A stretch of 64,000 nucleotides of DNA from JAAGZL01 sp050288625 (GCA_050288625.1 JBNKEE010000010.1:155692-219691), one strand, 5' to 3'; positions 1 through 8,919 are shown, numbered from the stretch's first letter. Notes: generated from the letters alone by a model not told the origin. Program-made: numbers and translations.

Positions 1-459
1 GCCAAAATACTTAAACAGCTACACTGGGGTATGGACGCAATGAATGCGTCCTGGCACCGCTGGGTACTGGGGTACACCCGCGAACGTCAATCCATGCTTA
101 TGAGCATACTGGGGCTTGATTTTCTTAAGGGACACCGCCTGGGATACGCCATGGTCGGATTTGCCTCCATCGTAATCCTCCTGCTCGGATTCAGTCTCTG
201 GCGGAGAGGCAATAAAATATCTGACCAGGTCTACGCAGACTACCTCAAGTTCTGCGAAAAACTGGAGCAGCAGGGCCTGATACGCGATCCCACTGAAGGC
301 CCCATGGATTTTCTGCAGCGAATTTGCCAGTGGCGACCTGAAATCGCCCCCGAAGCCACTCTAATTACCGAACTATATGTAGAGATTAGATATAGAAAAA
401 ATCCTGTAAAAGAGAGACATGGATCACTTCGTAAGATGATTAGAGGATTTAGGCCTTGA
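1..459 (+). CDS. TgpA-like transglutaminase-family membrane protein, C-terminal end only
   Basis: The frame is open from base 1, so the gene starts upstream of the window and only about the last 152 residues are seen. A single hydrophobic segment (VGFASIVILLLGFSLW, about residues 52-67 of the visible part) is followed by a soluble tail containing YADYLKFCEKLEQQGL and EGPMDFLQRI. This pattern matches the cytoplasmic DUF4129 tail that follows the last membrane helix in TgpA/DUF3488 proteins, whose periplasmic transglutaminase-like core would lie upstream. The segment before the helix (WVLGYTRERQ) is also typical of that family. In many gammaproteobacteria this gene follows a MoxR ATPase and a DUF58 gene, which cannot be checked here. 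The family call is fairly good; substrate and role are not known from this sequence. Confidence 0.75.
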   Translation, partial: AKILKQLHWGMDAMNASWHRWVLGYTRERQSMLMSILGLDFLKGHRLGYAMVGFASIVILLLGFSLWRRGNKISDQVYADYLKFCEKLEQQGLIRDPTEGPMDFLQRICQWRPEIAPEATLITELYVEIRYRKNPVKERHGSLRKMIRGFRP

Positions 460-576
460 TTGACAGGCTCTCCATAATTAGAATCCTAATGAACGCGGGC
501 AACCGCTGAGACCGATTCGAACAAATACACCAACTGCCGGTCTAACTGATACCTTTTGGTTTGCAAGGAGCATTTG

Positions 577-1254
577 ATGACAGACGGAAACAGCATCACG
601 ACAATCAAAATATCCCAGTTAAAGGCCAAGCAAAAGACCATTGAGGGAAGCTGGGGCAGGACTGGCAATCCAAAGCTGATAGAGTTTTTTGTCGACATAA
701 TCCCCGATCTTCTGAACGCAGAACGCTGTTCTGTGTTTGTCTTTAACCCAGACTCTGATTCACTCTGGCTCTACCGCGGCACTGATGTACATGAGGGCCA
801 GATCCAGGTGCCAAGAAAAGGCTCCATGGCGGGAGAGGCTCTGTCGTCTGGCGTACACAAGATATTCACCGACCTGGAGGATAAGGCGGGAATACACGAA
901 ATCGTGGATAGCGAAACAAAATTCACTACTTGTAATACCCTATCACTACCCATATTCACCAGATCTGGCGATCAAGCCATTGGCGTACTACAGATTCTTA
1001 ACAAAAAAGGCCGAGACGATTTCACAAAGGCAGATGTGGACCTGATGTTTCGCCTAATCGACAACATAGCACGATATATCGAACCGGTATTCAAACACCA
1101 AGAAGTTGCAGAGATCCTGGTAAAAATAAAGAAGAAAATCAAAGGACTAGAAAGCTCTTTAGCTAAAGAGGGCGTAAAGCAGCGCCTGGACAAGGAGCAG
1201 TTAACATCAGTAACTCCCAGATCGACAGGCGAGCAGCCTGGGCGTCTGCATTAG
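577..1254 (+). CDS. Stand-alone GAF domain protein
   Basis: A 225-residue protein made of one GAF domain (about residues 20-165) and a short charged C-terminal helix (KIKKKIKGLESSLAKEG) that may form a coiled coil. Core GAF features are visible: a strand with ERCSVFVFNPDSDSLWLY, a GSMAGEAL turn, LSLPIF and AIGVLQILNKKG. The segment NKKGRDDFTKADV resembles the NKxnFx3DE motif of cyclic-nucleotide-binding GAF domains, with Val replacing the last Glu. No enzymatic or DNA-binding output domain is present, so it probably signals through a partner. The ATG at 577 was chosen because AAGGAG lies six bases before it; an upstream in-frame TTG at 556 has no such site. It stands alone on the plus strand. 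Confidence 0.8.
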   Translation: MTDGNSITTIKISQLKAKQKTIEGSWGRTGNPKLIEFFVDIIPDLLNAERCSVFVFNPDSDSLWLYRGTDVHEGQIQVPRKGSMAGEALSSGVHKIFTDLEDKAGIHEIVDSETKFTTCNTLSLPIFTRSGDQAIGVLQILNKKGRDDFTKADVDLMFRLIDNIARYIEPVFKHQEVAEILVKIKKKIKGLESSLAKEGVKQRLDKEQLTSVTPRSTGEQPGRLH

Positions 1255-1417
1255 CCCCAAAGAGCATATATATCCTGCGAGTCATCTGGGCCGGATCCAT
1301 CTAGGCGACCCTACCCTCCTTGTCACGTCACGCCGTAAAACCTGATAATAGTCAAAAAATACCTAGTTCATGGTCTATCATAATAACCATGTCATCATTT
1401 TAAATTAGAGTTCAGTC

Positions 1418-1813
1418 ATGGCTTTTGATGAATGTATGGAACCGGAAATTCAAAGGGTTCTCGACACCTCTGCCATCCTGCAAATCTCAGAGTTCGAGGT
1501 CTTTAGACTCTCCTATGATCGCTGGTTTGGTACTCCTGCCGATGACGGTCTGATCGAGCCGTTTTTCTGTGATTACATGTTCCAGATGGTTGTGCCTAGC
1601 TGGGTAAACCACTTTACTCGCAAGGTACTGGATCTCTATAAGAAGGATCAACTTGATCCAGCCAGCTTTGGCATACTACCAAAACCTTTTAGCAACAGCG
1701 CCGCCAGAATGGGCATACAGATAGCAGTGATCATAAGCGCAATCATGTTGTGCCTTGTGCTTTTGGCAGACAATGTGACAGACTTCTACGATCTCACGGG
1801 CATCTTTCGTTAA
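1418..1813 (+). CDS. Unknown protein with one C-terminal membrane helix
   Basis: A 131-residue protein I do not recognise. The first 100 residues are soluble and rich in aromatic and acidic residues (DRWFGTP, FFCDYMFQMVVPSW). They are followed by one clear hydrophobic segment (GIQIAVIISAIMLCLVLLA, about residues 99-117) and a short tail ending DLTGIFR. The layout is that of a tail-anchored or single-pass membrane protein with an N-terminal cytoplasmic domain and no signal peptide. The ribosome-binding site is weak (TAGAG about ten bases upstream). The gene is followed by two hairpins at 1837-1866. Codon use looks like its neighbours. No function can be given. Confidence 0.55.
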   Translation: MAFDECMEPEIQRVLDTSAILQISEFEVFRLSYDRWFGTPADDGLIEPFFCDYMFQMVVPSWVNHFTRKVLDLYKKDQLDPASFGILPKPFSNSAARMGIQIAVIISAIMLCLVLLADNVTDFYDLTGIFR

Positions 1814-1836
1814 CCCATCTAATTAGTTTTTAGCCC

Positions 1837-1866
1837 CATACAGCTGTATGGCGCGCTTTTGCGCGC
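1837..1866. repeat. Two abutting perfect hairpins downstream of the membrane protein gene
   Basis: A perfect 14-base palindrome (CATACAGCTGTATG, 1837-1850) is followed without a gap by GCGCGC-TTTT-GCGCGC (1851-1866), a six-pair stem with a four-base loop. Together they may end transcription of the gene stopping at 1813, but there is no run of T after either stem, so a classical intrinsic terminator is not evident. The palindrome alone could be a protein-binding site for the small gene that begins at 1938. Confidence 0.5.
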
Positions 1867-1937
1867 AAATAAATAGTTGCATTATTTCAATAATGTATTA
1901 ACATTATTTAACACTATTTATAGCAAATAGGCGCATC

Positions 1938-2126
1938 ATGATGAAAAATAAAGGATTTTATGTAGAAAAAACGCTTCCGCTGTATGAAGTCACTGAATTG
2001 ACCAAGGATGAGGCCCTACTAGCAATCTCCGATTACAGGGGAGATGAGGTAAAATCAGGCATCCTGTCGAGCGAGATCTTAAAGAGATACTATCAGGACC
2101 GTACTATAGAACAGCGCCAACACTAA
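1938..2126 (+). CDS. Small unknown protein (62 residues)
   Basis: A short reading frame with two adjacent ATG codons (1938 and 1941) encoding MMKNKGFYVEKTLPLYEV and ending YYQDRTIEQRQH. It has no membrane segment, signal peptide or cysteine. Acidic and lysine-rich stretches suggest a soluble helical protein. No good ribosome-binding site is seen. It stops eight bases before the end of the convergent large oxidoreductase gene. It is accepted because its composition is protein-like and it fills an otherwise empty interval, but it may not be expressed. I do not recognise a family. Confidence 0.4.
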   Translation: MMKNKGFYVEKTLPLYEVTELTKDEALLAISDYRGDEVKSGILSSEILKRYYQDRTIEQRQH

Positions 2127-2133
2127 GGTCGGC

Positions 2134-5100
2134 TCAGAGCAAAACCTTCTCGATACCACCCTTCGATAGGCTATCGACAAACTCATGGCGCCAGGATTGT
2201 CCAAGCCACCCATTGGCTAGTTCCTCCACAACATACCTGACCTCCAGACCAGCGTCATCTGAATATCGACTCAATCCCTGCAGACAGGCCGGACACGAGG
2301 TAAGCATTTTTACACCGCCACCTGCGTTTGATTCTATTCCAGACAACCGGCTTATTCCTGCGTCCAACTCCTCCAATTTCCTATATCGCAACTGGTTTGC
2401 AATATCAGGCCTCGAAGCGCCAAGTGTGCCCGCCTCGCCACAACAGCGATCCGACAACATCACTTCGGCCGACATTAGAGCAGAAGCTACTGTAACAGGA
2501 TTGTGCTGTTTCATCGGGCTATGGCAGGGATCATGATATAGGTATCTCCTATCTTCCTTTCCATCCAGGGTCACGCCTTTCTCCATCAGATACTCATGGA
2601 TATCCAAAAGGCGGCAACCGGGAAAGATCTTTTCAAACTCATATTCCTGCAGTTGGTCCATACAGGTACCACAGGAAACCACCACGGTGCGAATATCCAT
2701 ATAATTGAGGGTGTTGGCCACACGATGAAACAAGACTCGATTCTCGGTAGTGATACGTTTCCCCTCTTCACTTAAACCCATTGCGGTCTGAGGGTAGCCG
2801 CAGCAGAGATAGCCAGGCGGCAACACCACCTTGGTCCCCAGCTCATACATCATAGCCAAAGAGGCCAACCCAACATCGCTGAACAGGCGCTCGGAGCCAC
2901 AACCGGGAAAATAAAATACAGCATCTGATTCATCAGTGATCTTGGCGTGATTACGCAGGATCGGAACCGTAACCGTATCCTCCAGACCCAGTGTTGAACG
3001 CAAGGTCTTTTCAGGCAGGCCCACCTTAATCGGTTTACGCACCAGACCCAATACCTGCCCCTTCAGGTCTGGCCTGCCGGAGGTAGCCTCAGGAATATCT
3101 CCACGTTTACCCAACAGCCCCAGACGCTTAAACAGGTAATGTCCCATGGTTATAGCCTTAAAACCCCACTGCAACATACCCTTGCGCATGATACGAATAG
3201 CCCTGGCATCGGTGGTATTAAGAAAGGACATAGCTGCCCAGCTACCCAGACTTCTGCGTTTCTTGCCCTGCTGTGTGAGGATCTTGCGCATGCGGATAGT
3301 AACATCACCGAAATCGATATTTACCGGGCAGGGTGGCTCACACTTATGGCACACGGTGCAATGGTCAGCCACATCGTTCATCTCATCAAAATGACGTAAC
3401 GAAAGACCGCGCCTGGTTTGCTCTTCATACAGAAAGGCCTCCACCATCAGACCGGCACCCAATATCTTGTTGCGCGGCGAATAGAGAAGATTAGCCCTTG
3501 GCACATGGGTCTGACACACAGGTTTACACTTACCACAGCGTAAACAGTGACGAACATCGTCATTAAGGGCACCCAGCTCGCTTGCCTCCAGAATGATCGC
3601 CTCCTGCTGCACTAATCGAAGGGATGGGGTATAGGCAACATCAAGTCCGGAATCTGGCATCAGCTTGCCACGGTTGAATAGCCGCTTAGGGTCTACCTTC
3701 TCCTTGTAGGCGACGAAGCTTTCCAGCTTCTCTCGGTCCAGGTACTGTATCTTGGTCAGGCCTATGCCGTGCTCACCCGAGATGACGCCGTCCAGGGAAC
3801 GGGCCAGTTGCATGATGCGATCCACCAGCCTCTCTGCCTCATGCAACATCGCATAGTTATGGGAGTGCACCGGAATATTGGTATGCACATTTCCGTCACC
3901 GGCGTGCATATGCAGGGCCACGAATAGACGCGAATCCCGGATACCCGCGTGGATCTGCTCCAGCCGATCACGCACCGCCCCCATGTCACGGCCACTGAAT
4001 ATATCGTTCAATCTTCCCGCCACCTCATGACGGTAGGACTGCACCAGCTCCCGACGCAACATCAGGTCCAGCAAAGTCTCGTCCTGATCGTAGTTTTCTA
4101 CATCATCCTCCAGCAACGTCTGCCTGTCCGCCGCCTTGGCATCCAGGTTGTCTAGAATCTGTTGCCAACGTCCCTTGGTATCTTGCAGCGCCAGGATCGC
4201 TGCCTCCTGCTTTGACTGCAGGATAGCATCGCTCTCATCTGACTTTTCATACTCTTCACCCAGGCGCGCCTCCGGCATATCGCCCTGCAGATACTCCAGC
4301 ACAGCACCCATTATGGCCAGCTTGTTCTTTATGGACTGTTCGATGTTGATGCGTTCGATGCCGCGGTTATATTCGGGCAGACGCTCCAGCGGAATCACCA
4401 CGTCTTCGTTGATCTTGAAGGCGTTGGTGTGGGCGGAGATGGCCGCAGTCCGGGCCCTATCCAGCCAGAACCTGCGTCGCGCCTCCGGGCTGACGGCGAT
4501 AAAACCCTCACCGTCTCGTTCATTGACTAGACTTACCACCTCAAAAGCCGCGCCAGCCACCAGATCCTTATCATCTGACACCAGATCCGCTATCAGCACC
4601 ATCTTGGGGTGCACATGGCGCGAGGCCTTGGTGGAGTATTTCACAGCCTTTATATATCGTTCATCCAGGTGCTCCAGGCCTGCCATCTGCACCCCGGTGC
4701 TGTTCTCGATCAGATCCTTGATCTCCACGATGGCTGAGACTGCCGCTGTAAGATCCACCCCGAAGAATTCCATGCATACGGTACGTACATGCTCCGGCAT
4801 CCGATGTAAGATAAAACGAGCCGATGTGATCAGACCGTCGCACCCCTCCTTCTGCACCCCGGGCAGACCGGAGAGAAATTTGTCGGTGACATCCTTGCCC
4901 AGTCCATTCTTACGGAAGACACTCCCAGGCATCTCCAGCAATTCCGGATCACTAAGCGGCGTCACACCATCCCGCTTGAATCTGGATACGCGAAAGCTTA
5001 CCAGATCCTGGTCATGTATCTTGCCCAGGTTGTGGTTCAGTCGCTCCACATCCAGCCAGTTACCGTCCGGCATCACCATACGCCAGGAGACCAGATTATC

Positions 5101-6000
5101 CAGGGTGGTCCCCCAGAGCACAGCCTTCTTGCCTCCAGCATTCATGGCGATATTGCCACCGATGGTGGATGCATTTTGCGATGTAGGATCTACCGCGAAG
5201 GCAAGGCCATTAGCCTCTGCCAGATCAGATATACGCTTGGTGACCACACCGCTACCAGCCCGGACTGTAGCAACCTTTTCTTCCACACCTGGCAGCTCAA
5301 GATATTCCACCTCACCAAGCTGTTCCAGCTTCTCGGTGTTAATCACAGCGCAGTTCGGATCCAGGGGCACCGCGCTACCGGTATATCCAGTGCCGCCTCC
5401 GCGCGGAATGATGGTCAGACCGCAGTCGATACAGGAACGAACAATGTTCGCCACATCTTCTTCTCGATCTGGAGTTATAACCACGAATGGGACCTCAACA
5501 CGCCAGTCAGTAGCGTCTGTGGAGTGGGAGACCCTAGCTAGACCACCAAAATCAATATTGTCTCTGCGTGTCACCCGGGACAGTACATTGGTTACCGATT
5601 GGCGCAGGCGGGCGTTTCTCTCAAAACATGCGGCGAAACGGTCAACCGCCTCACGCGAGGCGGCCAGCAGCTGCAGCGCCTTGGGATTATCATTTGCGCG
5701 CAGTTCAAATTGGTCCAATCGATGCCGCAGCGCCCCGATCAGGGCATCGCGCCTATCCTGGTCAGCCTGTATATCGTCCTGCAAATAGGGGTTCCTGGCC
5801 ACTACCCACATATCACCCAGCACTTCAAACAGCATGCGAGCCGAACGACCTGTACGGCGACTGCCTCGCAACTCCTCAATCAGATCCCACATCTCCTTCC
5901 CTAGGAAACGGATGACTATCTCCCGATCGGAAAACGAGGTGTAGTTGTATGGAATCTCGCGGATACGGCTGCTTTTTTGGATGTCCATCTTAGTCTGCAT
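2134..6000 (-). CDS. Large FAD-binding/4Fe-4S oxidoreductase (DUF3683 + GlcD-like + CCG domains)
   Basis: A 1288-residue fused enzyme, probably a membrane-associated 2-hydroxyacid (D-lactate or glycolate type) dehydrogenase. Order of parts: DUF3683-like N-terminus (about 1-150); PCMH-type FAD-binding domain with PRGGGTGYTGSAVPLD (about 170-340); FAD-oxidase C-terminal region with HMHAGDGNVHTN and SGEHGIGL (to about 800); two ferredoxin-type clusters, CLRCGKCKPVC and CTVCHKCEPPCP; and two cysteine-rich CCG domains (FPGCGSERL...CCGYP and HDPCHS...CCGEAG) typical of GlpC/GlcF subunits. It thus joins in one chain what GlcD and GlcF do separately, passing electrons from flavin through Fe-S centres to quinone. 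Substrate is not determined by the sequence. The divergent hydroxypyruvate-reductase-like gene next to it hints at glycolate or glycerate metabolism. Confidence 0.85.
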   Translation of the reverse strand: MQTKMDIQKSSRIREIPYNYTSFSDREIVIRFLGKEMWDLIEELRGSRRTGRSARMLFEVLGDMWVVARNPYLQDDIQADQDRRDALIGALRHRLDQFELRANDNPKALQLLAASREAVDRFAACFERNARLRQSVTNVLSRVTRRDNIDFGGLARVSHSTDATDWRVEVPFVVITPDREEDVANIVRSCIDCGLTIIPRGGGTGYTGSAVPLDPNCAVINTEKLEQLGEVEYLELPGVEEKVATVRAGSGVVTKRISDLAEANGLAFAVDPTSQNASTIGGNIAMNAGGKKAVLWGTTLDNLVSWRMVMPDGNWLDVERLNHNLGKIHDQDLVSFRVSRFKRDGVTPLSDPELLEMPGSVFRKNGLGKDVTDKFLSGLPGVQKEGCDGLITSARFILHRMPEHVRTVCMEFFGVDLTAAVSAIVEIKDLIENSTGVQMAGLEHLDERYIKAVKYSTKASRHVHPKMVLIADLVSDDKDLVAGAAFEVVSLVNERDGEGFIAVSPEARRRFWLDRARTAAISAHTNAFKINEDVVIPLERLPEYNRGIERINIEQSIKNKLAIMGAVLEYLQGDMPEARLGEEYEKSDESDAILQSKQEAAILALQDTKGRWQQILDNLDAKAADRQTLLEDDVENYDQDETLLDLMLRRELVQSYRHEVAGRLNDIFSGRDMGAVRDRLEQIHAGIRDSRLFVALHMHAGDGNVHTNIPVHSHNYAMLHEAERLVDRIMQLARSLDGVISGEHGIGLTKIQYLDREKLESFVAYKEKVDPKRLFNRGKLMPDSGLDVAYTPSLRLVQQEAIILEASELGALNDDVRHCLRCGKCKPVCQTHVPRANLLYSPRNKILGAGLMVEAFLYEEQTRRGLSLRHFDEMNDVADHCTVCHKCEPPCPVNIDFGDVTIRMRKILTQQGKKRRSLGSWAAMSFLNTTDARAIRIMRKGMLQWGFKAITMGHYLFKRLGLLGKRGDIPEATSGRPDLKGQVLGLVRKPIKVGLPEKTLRSTLGLEDTVTVPILRNHAKITDESDAVFYFPGCGSERLFSDVGLASLAMMYELGTKVVLPPGYLCCGYPQTAMGLSEEGKRITTENRVLFHRVANTLNYMDIRTVVVSCGTCMDQLQEYEFEKIFPGCRLLDIHEYLMEKGVTLDGKEDRRYLYHDPCHSPMKQHNPVTVASALMSAEVMLSDRCCGEAGTLGASRPDIANQLRYRKLEELDAGISRLSGIESNAGGGVKMLTSCPACLQGLSRYSDDAGLEVRYVVEELANGWLGQSWRHEFVDSLSKGGIEKVLL

Positions 6001-6152
6001 ATCAGTGCCGATAAAAAAGACCCTAAAGGATACAGCAGTCGCGGCCTATGCGGGAGGGTAAAATTAAGATATTTAAGTCTACACCCGCTTTGAGGAACCG
6101 TCTGAACGTATATAATCGTGCGCATTAAACCCTTTCTAGCAGGATTCCACCC

Positions 6153-7115
6153 ATGTCACACAAAAAAGCGATATTTCTCGATCTGGCCACAGTGAGTATT
6201 GATGACATCGATTTGTCCATACTGGAACATGCTGCTACAGATTGGACCTTCTGGCCAACCACCAAGCATCACGAAAGAACGGATCGCATAAAAGAGGCCG
6301 AGATTATTGTTAGCAATAAGGTGATTCTTGATCGCTCAACAATGCAGTCCTGTGACAATCTAAAATTAATCTGTATCGCTGCGACTGGCACCAATAATGT
6401 TGATCTGGATGCCGCAAAAGAGTTAGGAATAAACGTTTGTAACGTGTCCGGATACTCGACCCCTTCGGTAGTACAGCAAGTATTTTCAATGATATTGGGC
6501 CTAACAACACGTCAAGCCGAATACACACAAGCTGTTGCAGCCGGACGTTGGCAACAAAGCGATCAATTCTGCCTGCTGGATTTTCCCTTTCGCGAACTGA
6601 GTGGAAAACGCATGGGAATAGTCGGTTATGGAGAACTGGGAAGGGCTGTGGCAAAGATTGCCACAGCCTTTGGCATTGAGGTTATATTGTGTAATCGCCC
6701 AGGTAGCAAGCCAACACCAGGACGGATGCCTCTACAAGAAATGCTGCCTCAGGTGGACATCCTATCCCTGCACTGTCCTCTAACCGAGCAGACCAGGGGG
6801 CTGATCGGTGAAAAGGAACTCGAAATGATGAGGGACGACGCATTACTCATTAACTGTGCACGCGGCGGCATAGTGGATGATGCCGCCCTAGCCCGAGCAC
6901 TTACCACCGGACTGATTGGTGGCGCCGGGGTGGATGTACTAGCCCAGGAACCGCCTGCGGATGGCAGCCCTTTACTTGCGCCGGGAATACCCAACCTAAT
7001 CCTGACCCCACACATAGCATGGGCTAGTAGAGAATCGCGTCAACGACTGGTCAACGAGGTAGCCGCGAACATTGAGGCATATCTGGCCGGAGATAAAAGA
7101 AATTTTGTGGTTTGA
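6153..7115 (+). CDS. hprA: D-2-hydroxyacid dehydrogenase, hydroxypyruvate reductase type
   Basis: A 320-residue NAD(P)-dependent dehydrogenase of the glycerate/hydroxypyruvate class. The nucleotide fold carries GIVGYGELGRAVA (about 154-166). The catalytic residues of the family are visible: Arg in NCARGGIVDD, Glu in AQEPP and His in LTPHIAWAS. The N-terminal substrate domain includes TGTNNVDLDAAKELGI. Length is normal for HprA. The start at 6153 has AGGA about nine bases upstream. It is divergently oriented from the large flavin oxidoreductase, with about 150 bases between starts, so both may share control. Formate, phosphoglycerate or other 2-hydroxyacid specificity cannot be excluded, but the short tail and motif set favour hydroxypyruvate/glycerate. 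Confidence 0.82.
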   Translation: MSHKKAIFLDLATVSIDDIDLSILEHAATDWTFWPTTKHHERTDRIKEAEIIVSNKVILDRSTMQSCDNLKLICIAATGTNNVDLDAAKELGINVCNVSGYSTPSVVQQVFSMILGLTTRQAEYTQAVAAGRWQQSDQFCLLDFPFRELSGKRMGIVGYGELGRAVAKIATAFGIEVILCNRPGSKPTPGRMPLQEMLPQVDILSLHCPLTEQTRGLIGEKELEMMRDDALLINCARGGIVDDAALARALTTGLIGGAGVDVLAQEPPADGSPLLAPGIPNLILTPHIAWASRESRQRLVNEVAANIEAYLAGDKRNFVV

Positions 7116-7153
7116 AATTAATCGACAACAAACACTTAGGGGAGAAAGTACAC

Positions 7154-7217
7154 TTCCGATCCATCAGGAGATCGGAATAAAATTCTGTTTCAAGCCGATA
7201 CGCCCAGGGGCGGCTTT
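7154..7217. terminator. Hairpins between convergent hprA and pilZ-type genes
   Basis: TTCCGATC (7154-7161) pairs perfectly with GATCGGAA (7170-7177), and AAGCCG (7192-7197) pairs with CGGCTT (7211-7216). They lie between two convergent genes, where terminators are expected. Neither stem is followed by a strong T-run on either strand, so the terminator call is tentative. Confidence 0.35.
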
Positions 7218-7235
7218 ATCAATCAGATCTTTTGA

Positions 7236-7538
7236 TTAATCCAGAATCTCAATCATTGAACAAGCCGCTGCATATGTATCCTTTTCATTCTCAAGAGGAT
7301 CACAGCGCACAACTTCAACTCTGGCGTTCAACGGCGGGGTAATATCCTTACCCGGCTTCAACGTGATTGAGATCTGACTTCCTGGTTTGACCTTTTGCTT
7401 AATCCAGAGAAGTAGCCCGCCACTACTTAGGTCCTTTACAATGGCCTTGCTCTTCTTACCCGAACCATTGACTTTGTACTCCGCACTGCAATCCATGGCC
7501 ATGCGATAAAAGTCACGTTTTTCCTTGTATTCCATCAT
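7236..7538 (-). CDS. PilZ domain protein (c-di-GMP binding)
   Basis: A 100-residue protein that is a single PilZ domain. Both parts of the c-di-GMP-binding signature are present: RDFYR (RxxxR) near the N-terminus and DLSSGG (D/NxSxxG) about 33 residues later, so ligand binding is likely. It has no other domain and would act as an adaptor for motility, adhesion or exopolysaccharide control. The frame opens at a TTG at 7553, but the ATG at 7538 is preferred because GGAG sits nine bases upstream; a second ATG follows at once. The upstream gene on the same strand is polyphosphate kinase 2, more than 200 bases away, so an operon is doubtful. Confidence 0.88.
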   Translation of the reverse strand: MMEYKEKRDFYRMAMDCSAEYKVNGSGKKSKAIVKDLSSGGLLLWIKQKVKPGSQISITLKPGKDITPPLNARVEVVRCDPLENEKDTYAAACSMIEILD

Positions 7539-7600
7539 TGTCGATTGCTCCAAATTGATAAAAGAAGCTATCTTGGCCCTGCATCAGCATTGAATGCGCG

Positions 7601-7648
7601 ACCTAACGCGTATGCTAATAAACGTAATTCAGAATCAACGCGTTAGGT
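7601..7648. repeat. Perfect 11-bp inverted repeat, 26-bp spacer
   Basis: ACCTAACGCGT (7601-7611) is repeated exactly in inverse orientation as ACGCGTTAGGT (7638-7648). It lies between the PilZ gene start and the stop of polyphosphate kinase 2. The outer seven bases on each side (ACCTAAC and GTTAGGT) fit the RYYYAAC and GTTRRRY core sites of integron attC elements, but the 48-base length is short for attC and no T-run suggests a terminator. It could equally be an operator for the PilZ gene. Confidence 0.6.
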
Positions 7649-7758
7649 ACATTATATCCATGGAAATTATTAATACACGCCAAGCAGGAAAAAACCCAGG
7701 AAGAAGATTCTTTAATAGGGACTGGGACGGATCGAAAGCCATCTCCTATACCAGGTCT

Positions 7759-8760
7759 CTATATCTTGAACTTGCCGCTCTTCAAGCGCTCCGCCTCCAT
7801 CATCTCAAGTTCCCTAGAACCGGAGACTACAATCTCAGGGTCTGGCACAAAATCCAGATCCGGGTCTAGTCTGTCGTAGGGCACGGAATTGAGGATAATC
7901 TTCATCACGTTCAGACGCGCTAGATGTTTATTGTTGGAACGAATGATAGTCCAAGGTGCGTGGGTGGTATTGGTCTGGCGCAGCATCTCATATTTCACGT
8001 TGGTGAAATCATCCCAACGCTCCTGTGCCTGCACATCCACCTCGCTCAATTTCCACTGACGCAGAGGATCGGTCTTGCGCCGTTCGAATCGACGTTCCTG
8101 CTCCTCTTTAGTCACACTAAAGTATAGCTTTATCAGGATAGTACCCTGGCGTACAAGATCCTTCTCAAAACCGGATACACCACGCATGAAGTCTTTGTAT
8201 TCACGATCGGTGCAAAAACCGAACACTGGCTCCACCATAGCCCGGTTGTACCAGCTACGATCAAACAGAACTACCTCTCCACCACGTGGAAATTGCTTAA
8301 CATATTTCTGAAAAAACCATTGGGTCTTTTCCTGATCGCTGGGTTTACCCAGAGCCACTACCCTATAGTGTTTTTCGTTCATATAGCGGGTGACACGGCG
8401 AATGGTTCCGCCCTTACCGGCTGCGTCCCGCCCTTCAAACAGGATAATCATGCGCATGCCACTTGTCTCCATATACTGCTGCATGCGAATAAGCTCTGCC
8501 TGGTACGGCTTAAGCGCCTGCTCACGACGATAACGTCGCACCGCTTTTCTGGAGTCACTTTTTAGCTTTTTATTGGCCGCATCTAATTTTCTGCATTTTT
8601 TCTGCAGTTCTCTAAGATCTTCTGACATGCCATCTTTGTCTATGGCATTCTCCTCTACTGCCCCAAGCGGCTCATCTTGCGACTCTTTCTCAGACTCCTC
8701 AGCTTGGACTGTGGCCTTAGGCATGTCTTCTTGAGAATCAACCTTAGTCTCATCTGTCAT
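7759..8760 (-). CDS. ppk2: Polyphosphate kinase 2 (PPK2)
   Basis: A 333-residue PPK2-family enzyme that transfers phosphate between polyphosphate and nucleotides. The Walker A loop is GRDAAGKGG, followed by the conserved MNEKHYRVVALGKPSD lid region and Walker B segment LFDRSWYNRA. The later ERRKTDPLRQWKLSEVD segment is also characteristic. One PPK2 domain is present, giving the class I type size. The first 55 or so residues are acidic and glutamate-rich, a low-complexity N-terminal extension without predicted fold. Class I enzymes usually phosphorylate nucleoside diphosphates, but direction and base preference cannot be read from the sequence. It lies divergently from the methyltransferase gene at 8920. 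Confidence 0.93.
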   Translation of the reverse strand: MTDETKVDSQEDMPKATVQAEESEKESQDEPLGAVEENAIDKDGMSEDLRELQKKCRKLDAANKKLKSDSRKAVRRYRREQALKPYQAELIRMQQYMETSGMRMIILFEGRDAAGKGGTIRRVTRYMNEKHYRVVALGKPSDQEKTQWFFQKYVKQFPRGGEVVLFDRSWYNRAMVEPVFGFCTDREYKDFMRGVSGFEKDLVRQGTILIKLYFSVTKEEQERRFERRKTDPLRQWKLSEVDVQAQERWDDFTNVKYEMLRQTNTTHAPWTIIRSNNKHLARLNVMKIILNSVPYDRLDPDLDFVPDPEIVVSGSRELEMMEAERLKSGKFKI

Positions 8761-8919
8761 CTTTTCTGTTCCTATAACTATGACTCACACCTGGCATACT
8801 ATGCCACGATTTTGCTTAATGCATACCCTTTTATCTGTCAGGCGCCATCATTGCCCTTTCCACTTGAGTGTATAAGAATAGCCGAACTCGTAATTATTGA
8901 TACCTACTCTTTTTCCAAT

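Noticed and set aside
4136..5788. A 550-codon open frame on the plus strand opposite the large oxidoreductase
   Set aside because: Antisense to a gene with clear conserved domains; its translation is Ser/Arg-rich without any domain pattern.
8677..8919. Upstream extension of the methyltransferase frame
   Set aside because: It would overlap the divergent ppk2 start and encode a hydrophobic non-family N-terminus; ATG 8920 is a better start.
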